Notes under the pieces: generated by a model
What the model saw: the letters and a program-made list of their open reading frames with translations, nothing else
Databases searched by the model: none
What the model was told of the DNA's origin: nothing
Part shown: positions 38,301-53,300 of the stretch, in pieces
Numbering within the stretch: the first letter of the stretch is position 1
How the letters are laid out: the number at the start of each line of letters is the position of its first letter
Assembly: GCF_001949145.1 (NCBI RefSeq)
Contig: NW_019091356.1
Span: 1,439,212 to 1,503,211, forward strand
Length of the DNA stretch: 64,000 bases
From: Acanthaster planci
Taxonomy: Eukaryota > Echinodermata > Asteroidea > Valvatida > Acanthasteridae
Direction of reading: 5' to 3'
Position numbers and translations under genes: made by a program

Positions 38301-41300
38301 TGTGCCTGTTTTTCCCAGAGAAGCCCGGTTGAAGGTGGTTACGTGAACCTGCAACATCCTTAAACCTCTCACAGCTCATGCTGGACTCTTTTCCATGTTT
38401 TTTGTTCTCTGCTGGACATACCAGGAGTATGTATGCTCGCTGCATTCATGCTTCCAGAATTCAATAGTGACCACTTTGGCCCCTTTCTCAGATAAATATC
38501 TCAACAGTGCCCAATTATGCCAGTCCTGGACAGATTTGTGGCATGTCCCAGACCTATTCAGCAAGCCTTTTCACGCAAAAAATACAGAGTCTTTAGCCCC
38601 ACAAAACCACAATCTAAATATTAAATGGACCGAGTTGCTCTCAAAAGATACAGCTTAATCCTGGGGGAAGGGGGGAAGTTTTTGCCGCCAGGGGTCAGAG
38701 AAGAATGTCGCCAAACCAAAACTTTAAGACTTTTATTGAACTTGCATTTTTTTGCAGAGGTTTTATCTTATTCTTTTAGAGTTGAGTGAACTGGGTTGTA
38801 AGGGTAGATCAAAAGTTTGTGGCCTTGGAAGGTTTGGGCTGGGAGGGTTTGGAGTCCCCGGGGAGGGACAAGGCGGGGCAGTGTGCCCAGGGGCGGTTTG
38901 GGTCTTTTAAAAGGTAGCCCCAGGTCCACATTTAGTCTGAGTTTGGGTTTAAACAGGCTCATCAGTCATTTGAGAGTTTGAGGGTTAAAAGTTGGTGCCT
39001 TGGGACAGGAGAATTAATATCCCCGCACACTCTAGAAATATCCTGAGGTTTTCTTTCTTTTTGGGAGGAGGGAGGTCGGCCCACCACCATATTGAATCCA
39101 ATAGCACCCACCTGCTGATGGTAGGCACTCCTGGTTTGCTTGAAAGTACTGTGGTTGGTATACATATGTGCTAACTTTTGGCCCATTTTCAGAGCAGACC
39201 CCCTTCCCCCAATTTTATTTCCAAAATGTTTTTGTCCCAGTTGGGACAATTCATGCACAACTGATTTTAATTTGACCAGCCTTTGCCCGCTGACAACTCC
39301 TCAATGCTGAACAGAAATGACCTTCCCGTCTGAAATGAGAAATTTATTCCAGAACAAGTGGTTTTTGCATGCACCATCAAAACAAATCCACTTGTTAACC
39401 TGGCACTCCTGACTTCCCCCTTGAAGCCAGTGGTCCAATCATAGAGCAAGGACCGATGGTCCAACAGCGATTTCCTTTCCATACCCTGCAATTAGGCCCC
39501 TTTGATTTAGTGGTATGGGACATTCAAGGTGACATCAATGGGCCCCCCTGAACAATGTGGCCAAGGGCTGAACTGGCTTGGGGAGGTCACATGAGGTCAA
39601 GCCCCTTGAAGGAATTCCCCACCTGTTCATTTCTCACTTTAAGGCAATTTTTTTTCCTGAGGTGTGAGTTTCCAATTCCATAAAGGGGAAAACTAAATTG
39701 TGGTTAGTTACACCATGATCTTAGCCTAAAGGGAGAGAAGCAATAGAGACATGGTTAAGTCAAGATAGATTTGCATGCCAGTGTGGGAAATACAGAGTTC
39801 TGTGCGATTTTTTTGTCTTGCAAATAGGACTTTTTTTTTTTGGTTGTCCTCATGTAAACTTCTTTTCTTTCTGTGGTAGAGTTAAGGAGAATTTCATGCA
39901 GAATCAAATCCGTCAGGCTAGCATATTTGCCTCTTTGCAAAACTCAGTGCTGTACCCCGTGCTCTCACCGAAACGTTTGTGTAATCCTGCCCCTGTACGC
40001 TTTGGAAATAGGGGGGGGACACAATTCTGGTCGAGCTCTACCCCAAAAAGGGTTGAGAGATCCCGTAAGTCAGTGATCCCGCTGGCCCCGGGGCTTCTTT
40101 GGCAAATATACATGTACTTCTTGTGGGAAGCCAGGCGAATTGTTGGGGTCTAAACATTTTGGTCAGAAATCAGATTAACTGATGATTGTGTGACCCGGAC
40201 TTGACCCTGGGTCCCTTGGTAGGCTAGGCATTCCTGACGCTGCAGTCTCCCCCCCCTCTTCCCCAGACAGGAACAGGAGCTGTGGTAGTGGAACAATTTG
40301 AAGTTCTTTTTTCCACTCAGGAGGGATTTTTGCTCCATTTTTCCCCCCTCTCCCAATCATCCTCGACAGCCACAGGCAGTCAGGGATTCCTAGCGCCTGA
40401 CCTGGTGTTGTAAAGGTCACCCGAGGTCAAGCCGACTCTGTGGTTTCCCATCTGTCCAATTTGGGAGTTGGTTTAGTTACCCGGTCTGTTCCACAAGGGA
40501 GACCATTAAGGCTGGCCGGTGGCTTTTCAAGACACACGTGCCATGCCGGCACCTCAGGAAAGCCAGCGTCATCGTGCATCTTGATTCCTGCAGATTAGCA
40601 ACTCTACCTCCTCTGCGGTATTTCGTCCCCTGGAACATTTGCTGGGCTCTCAAGATGTTTATCTTGGGGTACATGTATATACAGTTTCTTTTTAAAATTG
40701 TAACCTGCAATTCTCCTCTGGTGTCGTGTCAGGAATTTGAAACAAGACAATACCCGTCCTCCAGATGGGCAAAACCTGCACCCACTCCACGACCCAAATA
40801 ACTCACCCCCCATCTCACGCCAGTCCAGGGGTGTGAACATCACTGTCTTCAGCAGCAAAGAATTTTACCACAGTAGTTGATATGCTAAGCGTACTTTTGT
40901 AGAGGACCTGCTAAAAGGGACACACATAAAGTGTAGTTTTGGGGGCTGGGTAGCATGTCAGTGCATTGGGGAACTTCTGTCCGCAGAACTTAGAGTCTAC
41001 AGATGTGCTCGGCAGAATAAGCTGTGAGGTCATGCTGCGATAAAATCTAATATTTCTGGGTAGGGGAACCGATCCAAACTCTCAAGATTGGAATTTGGAA
41101 TAATCCCAAAAACCCACCTAACATTTTGAAAAAAAAAAAAAAAAGGTTGGGTTTTGTCCATGCAGTCACATTTGCTGCAAAGGTAATGTTTTTTTTTGGT
41201 CATGGTGATTGGACAGATCTAAAGTGTTGTGGCCGTCAAAATTTTTGCTTCCAGCTAAAATCTCAGTCAAACCCTGCGAATTACCTGAACACCTGGAACA

Positions 41301-44300
41301 TCATCATTATTTTTAGAGGTTTTTTTTTTTTTTGTAGATTGGCAAGAGGGTGATGTTGTAGTCATTTAACTTTGGTTGTCTTTGCCAGGGTATTCTGGCT
41401 GAGATTCCTTCTTTTTTTTTCTTGGTTCTTGAGCAGTCAACTTTTATTGGCTTGAGAGCTTCTCAAACATTTCTGTCTTCTTCTTTTTTTCCCTTTTTCT
41501 TGGCTAGTCTGTCAGAGTTACCGTTAGGATCATGTTTATTTAGATAATAAATTCTGATTCTTGTTTTGTAATTGCCACCAGGAAAGATAGGGGGAGTTGA
41601 CAAACCCGTCAGAGTCATGAATTGTTTAATATAAGGTTCACCATCCAACCCCCTCCTCTGCAGCCCCCTACTGTTGACCACCCTCAAATTCAGTTTTGAA
41701 GCGTTCAGGCCTCGGTTTGTTTGCTGTCCGTGCTAAGTCATAAAAACAAGGCATTGAAGACATCAACAAACTGTATTGCAGATGTTGTCAGTGGGAAAAA
41801 AATTACGAGTCCGGGTCACCAGCATGTGAGGGACCCAACTTCGGAGTCTCCACTTTTATAGCTTATTTATTTTGTTAGGTTGTCATTAGGAAGGGGGAAA
41901 AATGGCAGTAAAGGAAGGCATCGTAAATCAGACTTTGATTATGGAAATAATTAAATTTGGGGGAACAATTGAACAGGATTGTTGTAATAGAGGTTCAGAG
42001 TTTCATCATTTCTGGGCATGTTGACATTGGACTAAATTAAGGGCTAGAACTAATCTTAAAACTAAAACAAATTCCTTCGGGAGGAGATGAGTGGAGCCAA
42101 ACTTGTTTTCTGTAGATTGAGATGCCCGGAGTGCATCTTATGAGTCCAGGGGACCCAGGATTCCTCATAAATCACCAAGACTGTTGATTTTTCAACATAT
42201 TCCAAACGGCCAAATTGGTCATCAAGTCTGTTCTTTTTACCCCTTGGTCTGGCCAGTGGATGATAAATTACATCTGGGCATTCTCCTGTCCAGAATCCTA
42301 ATCCCGGATGTTAAATGTGATAAGTGACGGTCCAGCAGATTTGGAACACACAGATTTTGCTCAGTGCTAAATATTTCTGATAAAAAAAGAGTTCATCACT
42401 ACATATTGTACTTGCCGAGTTTGTTGGACACTTGAATCCAATACTCGCAATTCTCCAGATAAAGGATTCAGCCAGGCCCTAATCTCGTAGATATGCTGAG
42501 CTGAAGTATCCTGCTAAGCGAATTCAGGTGCTAATAGTATATCTCTGCCGGGAACTACTCAAAACAATGTAGCAGATTTTGACTGGTAGCCTACTGTGGC
42601 TGAGCAGATATTGACTTCACTTAGCAAATCTCTGTCCTGGAATGTCCTGGCCAAATTACCTGATTGGAGCTGGTAATCATGCACAAGTATATGGTAGTGG
42701 CTACAGCCAGTTCCATAGAGTTGTGTGCAATTTCAAGCCACAGCCAAGTGATTGAGGTGCAGCCCTAGCTCTGAGAAATTGCCCTCGATGAAGGGCAGTG
42801 ACAAGATCAAGGGTGGGCCCTCAGAAGAGGAGGGAATGAGAGTTGTTAAGATAGTCACCAGCCCTCACAGTGCCTTGGAAGTCTCCAGACGGACCTTCTG
42901 TCCGGAGGCCTCAGTCTCGCCCAGCCCTTCAGGCCTCAGGCATCTCACCAACTGGACAGGCACTAAATCTAGCTGCCTAGCCCCTGATGGGAAGAGAAAT
43001 AGGATGTTTAACTTCCAGAGGCAATGGATTTTGACTGGCCATATGCAACTGACCAGTGGGCTGGTGGGTCTTCTGGCCCCAATGGTTCCACCAGGTGTCC
43101 AGGAGTGACCTCTGCAGATTAGAGTCATTTACAAGACAATTAGTAGGATCTGTTTAGCAACAGTCTAATATATAAATCCCTGAATCACCTCCGCCAGCCT
43201 GTCGAGTTCAACTTGGTGCTTGGTCGTCCAGACAGCTGGTTCCTAAATAATCTAATTCAAGATTGTGTTTGGTTGTGTTGTGTCTCCCTCGAGAATTTGA
43301 ACAGTTGGTTTGACACATGTACCTGTTCGAAAAGACTTCAAAGAAACCAGTTCCTTTACAAACTCTCAGTTTAGCCTCCTTTCCTCCCCCAAATTGTAAA
43401 AGTTGCTTTTATTAACGCTTTCCTGAAGAGTAATTTAAACTTGAGAGAAACATTCCAATATTTCCACGGTTCTTTGAGATTGTGTCAATAGGCTTTGCAC
43501 TTCCGAGTTCCCTCCTTAAAAAATGTTTCAGAACCTTTTAGTTTGTCCAAGCCGAAAGTTTCAGCAATTCTTCCTGGCACTAAAAATTGGATGAAACAAA
43601 GCGACGAGTTTTTCATCACTAAACCAGGAAGTGCTTCCTTGAAAAGACCCCAAAGTTTCATGTCTTTCCAGTCTCCCTTTTGCTTGAGTTCCTCACACTA
43701 AATTTTGAAATGCCCAAATGTCCTGGTAATCTGGCTCATTGTCCTCTGCTGGCCCCCAAGCACCCATGACTCTGTTATCCATCACAGGCTTCAGTAATAT
43801 ATGCCTCTCTTGGGTTAGAAAAGTCAGAGAGAAAAGAAATTCCAGGCATCTCAAAACCGGGGTCAGGTTTTCAATCTTCTGACTATTCCAGAGCCCTCTC
43901 GTTTCATTTGTTTGTGGTTTTTGTGAATTTGAGATTGGTGTTGTGTTCTGATGATGAAAGTCAAACGAGCTTCATACTTTGGGTCCTCTGGGGCTGATAT
44001 CAAGATTGGAGCCACTTAGTGGTTCACGAGGCCGTTAACGGTATTTCAGGGGCTCAGTGTTTTGAAAGCTTGGCCGATATTTCGCATTGATAACAATTAT
44101 GCTTTGATAATAAGTGCGGGAAGTTGCGTGAAATTTAGGCCCAACCTAACAGATTTTAAAAAAAGGATTCAAAGATGGTCACTTTCAAAATTCTGGAGCC
44201 AGAATTAGAACTAGTCTCGACTGTTTAAGTATGATATATAGAATTGTGTGATTAAGTGTCATTGCCCCAAAAGTTCCAGTTTTCTGGTTCTGACAGTGTC

Positions 44301-47300
44301 ATCATGGCACACCTGTTGGGCATGTTCCCTCTCTCTTTAGATCATCTACAAAGTAGCCTTCTCTGAGTGGTATCCCAGTCACGCCCACCAAAGCTGGGTA
44401 TTGTCCTTCCCTGCGATACCCAGGTACCCAGACAAACCCGGCGGTCATTCCCCCCCCCTCCAACTGCAATCACCTTGCCACCTGTTATCTTTGTCGGGCA
44501 GTCCATTGCCAGAAATTAAGGGGCTGCCCTCCCCTTTGTGTGGTAGCCAAGCTAGTGGCTTTTGACCACACAATGATGTGCACTTATGAAAAGTTTTTCA
44601 GTGTTTAGGGGTAGGCCTCAGGTGTGTGGTTCATGGAAGGGACGAGAAAGATTGAACAAGTCACCGATGCAACACAGATTTTCAATGTGTGTCAAAGGAA
44701 AAACAGAGTGGTGGGAAAAAAAGGATCCCTTCAAAGTTTGTAATCGGCACTGTAACTTCCTCTCACCTTTGCCGCTTTACGACCTCAGCAGGTACTTCTC
44801 AGATATTTTGATTGTAAGACCAGAAAACAAAATCAGAATGGTGATACATTGTAAAGTTAAACAGAAAATGTACTCTGAATAGCTCCAGACAACGACAGAC
44901 AGTCTCTGTGTGCGACAGCCTGCAATTTCCTCATTCCCAAAACACACGCCGAATAAAGGTGTGCGTTGAACCATTTGAACATGGTACAACCTGCCACAAC
45001 CAGAGCTCGGCAACATTTCAAATCGAGTGGCCATTTTTGCCGTCATCCCCAGCCGACCCACATTTCTCCCAACTCCCGTGCATGTTCTTCCCTCTGTTCA
45101 CGAGCCCCCAGGAGGAAAGGGGGAGGGGTTGGAGAGTGAGACTTAAGGTTGCCCAGGCTCACCTCGTAATTATCCAATTCACAATTTTTATTCTGTGCTA
45201 ATAAAAAGCTGCGATTGTTACGAGTTCCAACATCTGCTGCAGTTGTCAAATGATTTGGGTCTGCTTTGGCCTGAAGTGAACACTTATTTTGTCAAGCTTT
45301 TTGTAAGGCACAGAAATTTACACAGGGCTGGTGGTAAATGCTCTGGTGACATGGTCCTCCAGACTAGTGTGTATTTCAGCAAATTCCTTGAAGGTGCACT
45401 GTCCAGTGGCCTAGTGTCAGATATCAAATTTTGTGATGCACTGTTTTGTATGAGATACCAGAAATCTTCCCCATTTTTCAGGCGACTTTCCTCTGAATTT
45501 GCTTGTTATATTTCGAAAATTACCCATACAGCCCTCGATGTTTCAAAGTTGTTTTGAACAATTCCTTTAAATAGTGTCTATTTCTTGAACATTCCTGTGG
45601 GCTTGACAGGTGTAGACCAGAAAGGACAACTTGATGGTTACTTCTCAAAAAGGAAATCTTACTCGTCCCACATTGGATAGTATTCCAATGGTCCAACACC
45701 ATGGCAGAGGTCAAGGAAATACAATTGCAGCTGCAGGCTGCTAACAAACAATCTCTAGTCCTGGCTCGTTGATTTTCAAATTCAAATTGATACATTCTAC
45801 CCAAGTCCAGCTCCCCAGAGAAATTAAAAAAGGGTCTTTCGAATCTTGTACAACAAGGGAAGTGGTGTTTCTGGTGAAAGGCTCTGTAGCGTCTGACCCC
45901 TGGGCAAATCCATTTGTAGCAAAATGCTGCCAGATGCACTCAGCAGTCAGTGTGACATGCATCAGGTGCCCAGGTTAAAAGGGAACTTTTTTTCCCTGGG
46001 TTCGAGCGAGGCTGCAGACCCAGTTTTCTGGGCTGCTGATTTCACCTGCCCACGTGCCCCTTTTCGAGTTTCTCCCGCGCCTAGTCGACTGGCTATTAAA
46101 GTGGACTTGTTGCTAGAAACCCCCACGTTTGGTCTCCCAGCACGTGTTTAAGGCATCAAACTGGGTGCTACTTTCCACCTTTTCTTTTGGGTGCGCTTGA
46201 TCTTGTGACCAGACTTCTTAGCCTTTTAACCTGGCATCCAGGGTCTGGGCTCCACCCACCGCATTATCCCAGAAGAAAGAAACCCCATCTGGGTGTACAG
46301 CAACTGCACAACATAATAGGTGTTTTCTATAGGATTTCATCCCACAGAACAGAAAGACAGGGCCTGGTTTTCCAATCAACTCTTTGATGGTGGTATCACA
46401 TACCCGCTGAAAAGAAATGCAGATTGACAAGAGGGGGGGAGGCTCTATACGTGTAATCCCAAGTCCTTTCCTATGACATTTCTAGATCAAAGCTGCCTCC
46501 TAAATTAATATTCTGGCATTGTTAAAAGGAGTAAGAGGAGGAGATTTTTGGACAATTAAATGCTGGCATGTTATGTGCTTGATTTAAGGGTTTCTCGCTT
46601 ATTCATAATATTGAATGTGAAGTAATGCCACCCATCTGTAGTATTCATACTCTTTGGTGTAAATTTGTGTTATGTCAGCAGTGGTTAACTACTGCCACCG
46701 CTCCGTAGGTTTTGTTGTTTATTCTCCTGTGACTTAAGCTTAACGCCAGCAGAGTGAAAGTTGGACTTCAGACATGTTACTCTTGAGATGCAGAAAGCAC
46801 ATTGTTTTCTCATGAAGTCTTGGGTATTCACTGTTTATTCAGGAAAGGAAAGAACTCTCCGGTTTCTTTTTGACTGTGTTCTTCCTTTTTTCCCCCTTGT
46901 TTTGACCTGATAGGCTTGATCGGATTGTTGTGGATGTCGTCGAAGGGAAATACGAGACGTACCATGTGATGTTCATTGGCACAGGTAAGACGAGGAACGT
47001 CTAGGTTTACAGCAGGAAGGGGCGGAGTTGATGGGGGAGGGCGAGAGACGCGTTCCTGTTTTCCTTTCCGATGCAGACACCGAGTAGGATACCAATCTCT
47101 TGTTGCACACTGTAGCTTGAAAGAAAGAAAGAAAACTAAGTGCAGATTTGTGCTGCAGGCACAGTTTGGGGGCTGGAAATACTAGGAAGGTGATACCATC
47201 CCCCAGTAGTTAAGAGCAACTCCCCAGTGTGTGTAAAATCATATTGCAGTTGAAAGATTTAGCCCTGTTAGGGTGAAGTAAACATTATCAAGTTTAAGAG

Positions 47301-50300
47301 TATGAAGACTACCATTGGCTGCTCCATTGGTATCACAAGGAAATGTAGAAATGATTTGGCTGAAACAGTCAAACTCCTACAACTTGACACCTGCTGCACA
47401 GATCTCTAGCTCCAATAGGTATCATTGCTGTATTTTATCAACTGTGTTTTGACGCAAGTAAATCGGGCAGCGTTTAGGGCATACACTCTTTGAAAACAAG
47501 CATGTCACTTTCAAGGGGCGTATAATGAAGGGGCGATTTTACCGTCTCAAATCTCTTAGGGACATTTTCCTACCTTGTGGCCTGCTCACTGCTCACTGCT
47601 GCCCCAGATAGCGAGGTTCCTATTGAGTTTTTATCCCTGGATGGAAACCCAGACGCAGCCTGGGATGAAACGGCACCTTGATAAGCCTGTAATCAGAACT
47701 CATCCCGCCCACGATTCCCTCCCTGCCAGGCCTACAATGCCCTCAAAGATAGGCACACCTAGACCCTGCATTCCCCCCCCCCTGTCTAGACTGCTTGCTT
47801 TGAATCCCTAAATGATTCGCCTTTGGATTTATCTAAGAATTTTTTTTAATAAAAAGGAGGGAACACGTTTCAGATTGAAGTGAAAATCTTGCCACCGGCC
47901 ACTCGACCTAACCTGGTCCTTCCATTTGGAGAAGCTTGAGTGGTTGACGGGAAAATACTCGCTATCATCCCCCTCAACTATTTCTACAGGTTAGAAGTCA
48001 GCCGTAACGCCTCCGGGTAAAAAAGCAGTCAGACTCCCCGTACAGATTTTTTTAAAGGGAGCCTTTTAGGTACAGTGGTGCAGCACTGCATCGGAGGGGT
48101 TTTACCCTGTGGAGTAACCTCACTTCTTGTGTCCCTGATCTCAGTAGGGGCTGGGGAAATCCGAATGCCCCCAAAGTGCTCTTCTCGGTAGACATCATCA
48201 GGGGGTCCCAGGTTTTGAGACAAGACACACAGCTGGAGTCGGCCAAACAGGGTTTCCCTCGCCCTTCCGTTTTTTGTTTTCACACTGATCAGTTTCCTTG
48301 ATTGGAAACGGGCAGTGGAGCTTGCTTCATAAAATGAGTCCCAGACAGAATTGGAAGATACAAGGGGAGAGTTTCTCTGTTTGAGCAGCGATGCCATCAG
48401 GTTCATATCAGCAACAGGAAAGTATGGTTAGGGGAACTGGGGCAACCTCCCGCAATATTTTGTTCATTTTGATGTATCGTCGGCATTGCCATTTTGACGA
48501 GCACTTCGTTTTTGAAGACGACAATTCAGTGAGAACTGTGTATGTGTTCATTGTGCCGGTCCTGCACGTCCTAACGTTGTGACCCGTCTTGGTTGATGGG
48601 GTCACACACAAGAAGGATGTGTTGAAAGACTGAATTAATGAATCCCTGATGAGACGAGACCCTCTGTACATTTCTAATAACTCTACAGCTTGATTAGATG
48701 AACAAAAATGGTTTCTCACAGAATATTTACCCGGAAGTTGACGAGTGTAGTCTCCATCACTAGGAAAAACAACTTCAGAATAAACCTTTAAAAATTTCAT
48801 CATTCAGTACAAGGCTTTGGTTTCCAAAAAAAGCCAGTCCCATAAGTTGACAGAGGTTGAGTAGTTCTCATGAAATCGAAGTACATGTATATCTACTGAG
48901 ATTTTGATAAGGTTGCCCTGTCTCTAAAAATTAACAACGTTCTGAAACAAAATATTCTCCTGTAAATAGTTTCCCGAATTATATGTTTCCTGCCAAAAGA
49001 AAGAGGGGCCTTTAATTTGCTAATGCCCGGCAGTGGAGAAACTGGATCGTTGCCCACAGGTTGACCGACTGGCCCAGATAAACCTTAGCCTCAAGACACT
49101 GCAAAAAAAAAAAAAAAAAAATTGGCCTGTTCTGAGTCGGGGCCCCTCAGTGGCACGTGAAATGTTTGAAGAAGGACAACTGATACTGGGGCTAATTTCC
49201 CAGCATGGGCGATAGGTCACTCGGAGGTTTGCTTTTATGGGATCGAACTTGCCACCAGTGGCACAATACTTCTCTTCAGGACTTCTTTTTGATGCTGTTT
49301 TTATGAGACGGTAATTTTCTTTCCTCTGAAAAAGGGGAGAGGGGAAATTTGACAGAAGAGAGTTGAAGCGAGCAAACATTGCGAGATAACTTCCTAAAAT
49401 GACTGTGGCTCTTTCATACCGTAAATGTTACCTAAAACCTGAGGATCGTTTTCAGGAATCCATAAATAGACCTGCAAGATTTTTGAGAAATCTCTTATGT
49501 GGAGTGAAGATTTTTGTAGGACTGGTATAAAATCTGGTGTGATGTATGCCATTTTAATACATACTTCTTTCAGCCCAACTTGCCCCTTTATTTAAATGCT
49601 TCACTAACCCTGTGCCTGTATAAATGATACATCCCTACTTTTCCTCATCTTACCTTAGTGCAATCCAAATTTTCCCCTATGCCAGACTAGGTCCATGCAC
49701 TCCGAAAGACCATCCATTGCCTACTTTATCCCTTATTCCCTTTACCTTCAATAGCTCTATGTCTAACGTCACCTCAGTGACATTATGGTTCAGGTGTTGC
49801 ATCTGTTCATCACTGGAGAATGAGGCATTTTCAATATGCTTTCACATTTAATATTAGAAATTAAAAACAAAAAATTATAAAAAATGCGCACACTCAAAAT
49901 CTACAACCATGCTTGTTCGATAGTGTGTGGGGGAAACCTGTATGTTGAAACGTAGCCATTGGGGGATCCAAAACACTATTGGGGGCAGACTTTTTGTCTC
50001 CACAACTTGGTCCCGACTTTGCCCCTCGGGGTAGTCTTTATTAGGCTTGGGCACAGCAACGAGCGGCTGCAGAGTAGCGTGTGCAGCCCCGGGCTGTTCC
50101 CATGATGCACTGGGTGAAGGAGGTCGGGGGGGGGAGATCCTGGGTTCCGTCAATACAATCTGCCTGCACCCAGTGATCCTCTGACAGCAAAAACCGCACC
50201 CAGGAAATCAGATCTTACACATTAATGTGCGCTAGAGGAAGAGACTTGAGCCTCAGACGTAGTCTTCTCACATGTGACCGGAGCCGCCCCAGCCTGCTGA

Positions 50301-53300
50301 AGGTTTCAAGCTGCTCATTACATTTTGACACTCGATCACACTTTCAATCTGTGGTCTTCCCCCTCAAGGGGGGAGACATAAAGGACATTTTAAAGGGGCA
50401 CTCGTGGAAACATAGGGGCTGTTAAACTCATCCATTGGACAATCCAAATGACAGCAGATAGGACAAAAGTTTGTAGTTTGTGAATTTCTTGTGTAGTGTG
50501 TTTTGTAGTGCAAATTGGTCTCAAGTAAACAGTAGTCGCCAAAAATCACAGAAGCCAGCATTCCAACTGTTGTAACACCATCCCACCTCGGCACATTTCC
50601 CTTTGACATGTACTCGCTGCTTGGGCAGGAAAATATCCACTAGGTTTGTGGGAGTTTAGATTTTTCCAGGCGTCTGCACTTTTTACGGGGTGAAAGGACG
50701 GGGGAAGCCATCTGCTCATCCGGTATTGGTCCCGTACATTGTTTCATTGTTACCTTGTATCTCTCTGCTTGTAACCATCCAGCGTGTGTTTGCTTTGCAC
50801 TGTTGGATAGCCGCGGACTTTTGAAGTATCGCCGCTTCCTGCTCTACCCTGGGTTATGTGATACCATCCACATCTTGTACTCTTTTCTTTTTTTGCAGAG
50901 GACGGCAAGATTTCTAAGGTAGTCAGGTTACCAGGCACCGACACGACCTGTGAGACTGAGATCCTCTGTGTCACTCCGGTAAGTACAGAGGCTCCGCTGG
51001 TCTTGTTTTGTTAGCTGGCTTGCAGGCAGACTGACTGTTTGGCTAGCTAGGAGGCTGGCTAGATGATGAAATGATGGGCTTAATTTCGAGCTCATCCATA
51101 GGCTGGCTGGATAACTGGGTTGCTTTCCAACCCTCCTCCCCCCCACCAAAAGTTCCCTTGCTACTAGACTGGGTATTTGGCTGCTGAGTCAGCTGGCCAG
51201 GTGGGTTTGATGGTTCCCAGCTTGGCTTCCTGGCTAGTGCCCAGGGTGAGAGGCTTGTGGTAGTACTTGGTATGGTATGGTGCAGATGTGTCCAGATCCC
51301 ACAAAAAAGTCTTACAGCCTTTCAGTATTCTCATTTCAGTCTGCATCTGAAAGAGTCAACTGCACTTCTTGTTTTGATGCATCGCTCAACTCAGTGTCCT
51401 GATGAAAATGGATATCAAATGTGTGAAAAATGTTGAGGACTCCTCCAAGAATCCTTTAAGGACTTTTATGGCTCTGGCAATCAATAACCTCTTTCATCGG
51501 TCAAAGATTGTCAAGGGATAAGAAATGAATCTTCCTCCCTCTTTACTAGATACATTATCTTGCCACTGTCATTAGTTTTCTGTTGAAATTCAAGTGCAGC
51601 TATCGGCCTACTAAACAGGCTTTCTCCACTTAATCATCTGACTCCAAGGATGCTTGAAACCTTTTGAAGGAAGAGAGACCAGTATTTTGCCCACCTGGAG
51701 AAATGGATGGATCAGGAGCCTGTCATTAGTACAGGACTGTGTTTTTTTTTCTGATGAGTTGAAGCATCTGACTTAAGCAATCATGCTGATATATGCCTCA
51801 CATTCATGTATCATGTAGACAGCACCTGTTCAATGTAGCCATGCGTGCACGCTTGCCCTTGATTCCCCCCCCCCCCTTCGTGCTGTTTTTTTTTTTTTNT
51901 CCCCCCCCCCCCCTTCGTGCTGTTTTTTTTTTTTTGTACTCTCCTGTACTTTTAACTGGAGTTCATCCAGGGCCCGGACGTGTGAAATTGCAATTATGTC
52001 TTTCCCTGTAGGGAAATGAAGCTGCTGATGAAGACACACACAGACGTTTCTTTTTCCGTTTTTTTCCCCTCTTCTTCCTGGCGGGCATGAGGCTCACGCC
52101 TTCCAGCCTTGCCTAATCTGTCACCCACACCATTTGCTCAGTATGTCAAGAATTGTTTTTGGTTGTTTTTTTTCTGTTTGACCTTTATTCGCCCCTAAAG
52201 GTTTTGCTACCGGCTTGAAATTTCAAACAGATTTTTGTGGGCACATTGTGCTCTTGGATAGTATTGCTTTTCCTTCCTTTTTTTCTGAGATGGGTCTTTT
52301 CATAGGTATTCCATCAACTGTCTCGAGATTTAATACGGGCGCTTCACAATAGTGGGTCACCAATGGTTTGTAAGGCGTTGGCCAATCACAATGCGCAAAA
52401 TCTGTCGACCCAATGCAAGTTCGGAAAGGGTCCACAAATTTCGCGCATTGTGATTGGCCAACGCGTTGCAGACTCTTGGTGGCGCTCTGTTGTGAGTTGC
52501 CCGTATTGAGACAGCCATTCTTGTCATTGCTATATTTTCCTTGAATGCTGTAACACTGTAAACCTTGTAAGATGAAATCAGATTTTGAAATTGAAGTCAT
52601 TTTAATGTTATTTGCTAATTATACACTTTGTATCATGAAATTTGAGCTTTGCAGAGTGTTAACGTGCTGGTTTTACATCTTACGTATAATATTTGTTTGC
52701 AGAACACACGATGCCAGCCACTGAAGAAAATTGAGCTCCATTCAGAGATGGTGAGTTCTACTTGCATATTTCAAGCTTCCCTTCCATGAAAAAAATCTCC
52801 CGCCAAGGGGGGGGTGTACGGAACCTCAAGCAGGCTAACTGAAGCTGAATATTTTTTGGCTTGCCCCACAGCGTGAGTTGCATTATTAATCACGAGTGTA
52901 GCTGACGTTGGAGCTTATTGTCTGAGTTGGCGAGTGCAGAACCTTGCCCCCCTCCAAAACGTTTTGAAATGGGATGGTCTTCACTGTTTCAAATCAGGGC
53001 CCGATATTGATGTTGATGAGAATGGACACCAAATGACCAAACTTGACCATGCTGGGAACTCCTCTGGGAACTAACAGTCTGAGCTTGTAGTCCAGTGATT
53101 TCAATTTCCCAGTGACCAAAAAAAGAAAATTGATTAAATAACGAAAAACAAGACAAAAAAAAATCAAGGGGTCAGAAAAGGTCGAACTGCACCTCATGCT
53201 TTTCGTCTCAGAAGATTTCCAGCTCACTGCAAGTGGGTTAAAAAACAGCCAGACAAATCTCCGGAGATGAAAGTTTATTAGTCGTCCTGGCCAGAAGAAA

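Larger units (their letters stand above)
50979..52702 (+). other. intron 9 of sema5 (1.7 kb)
   Basis: It contains a duplicated homopolymer segment around a lone N (51863-51935) and a long fold-back element (52318-52514). A run of GGCTGG/CTAGGCTGG-like short repeats lies just after the donor (51015-51110). Confidence 0.8.

Noticed and set aside
45520-45939. 139-codon minus-strand open frame
   Set aside because: No recognisable motif and no supporting splice context.
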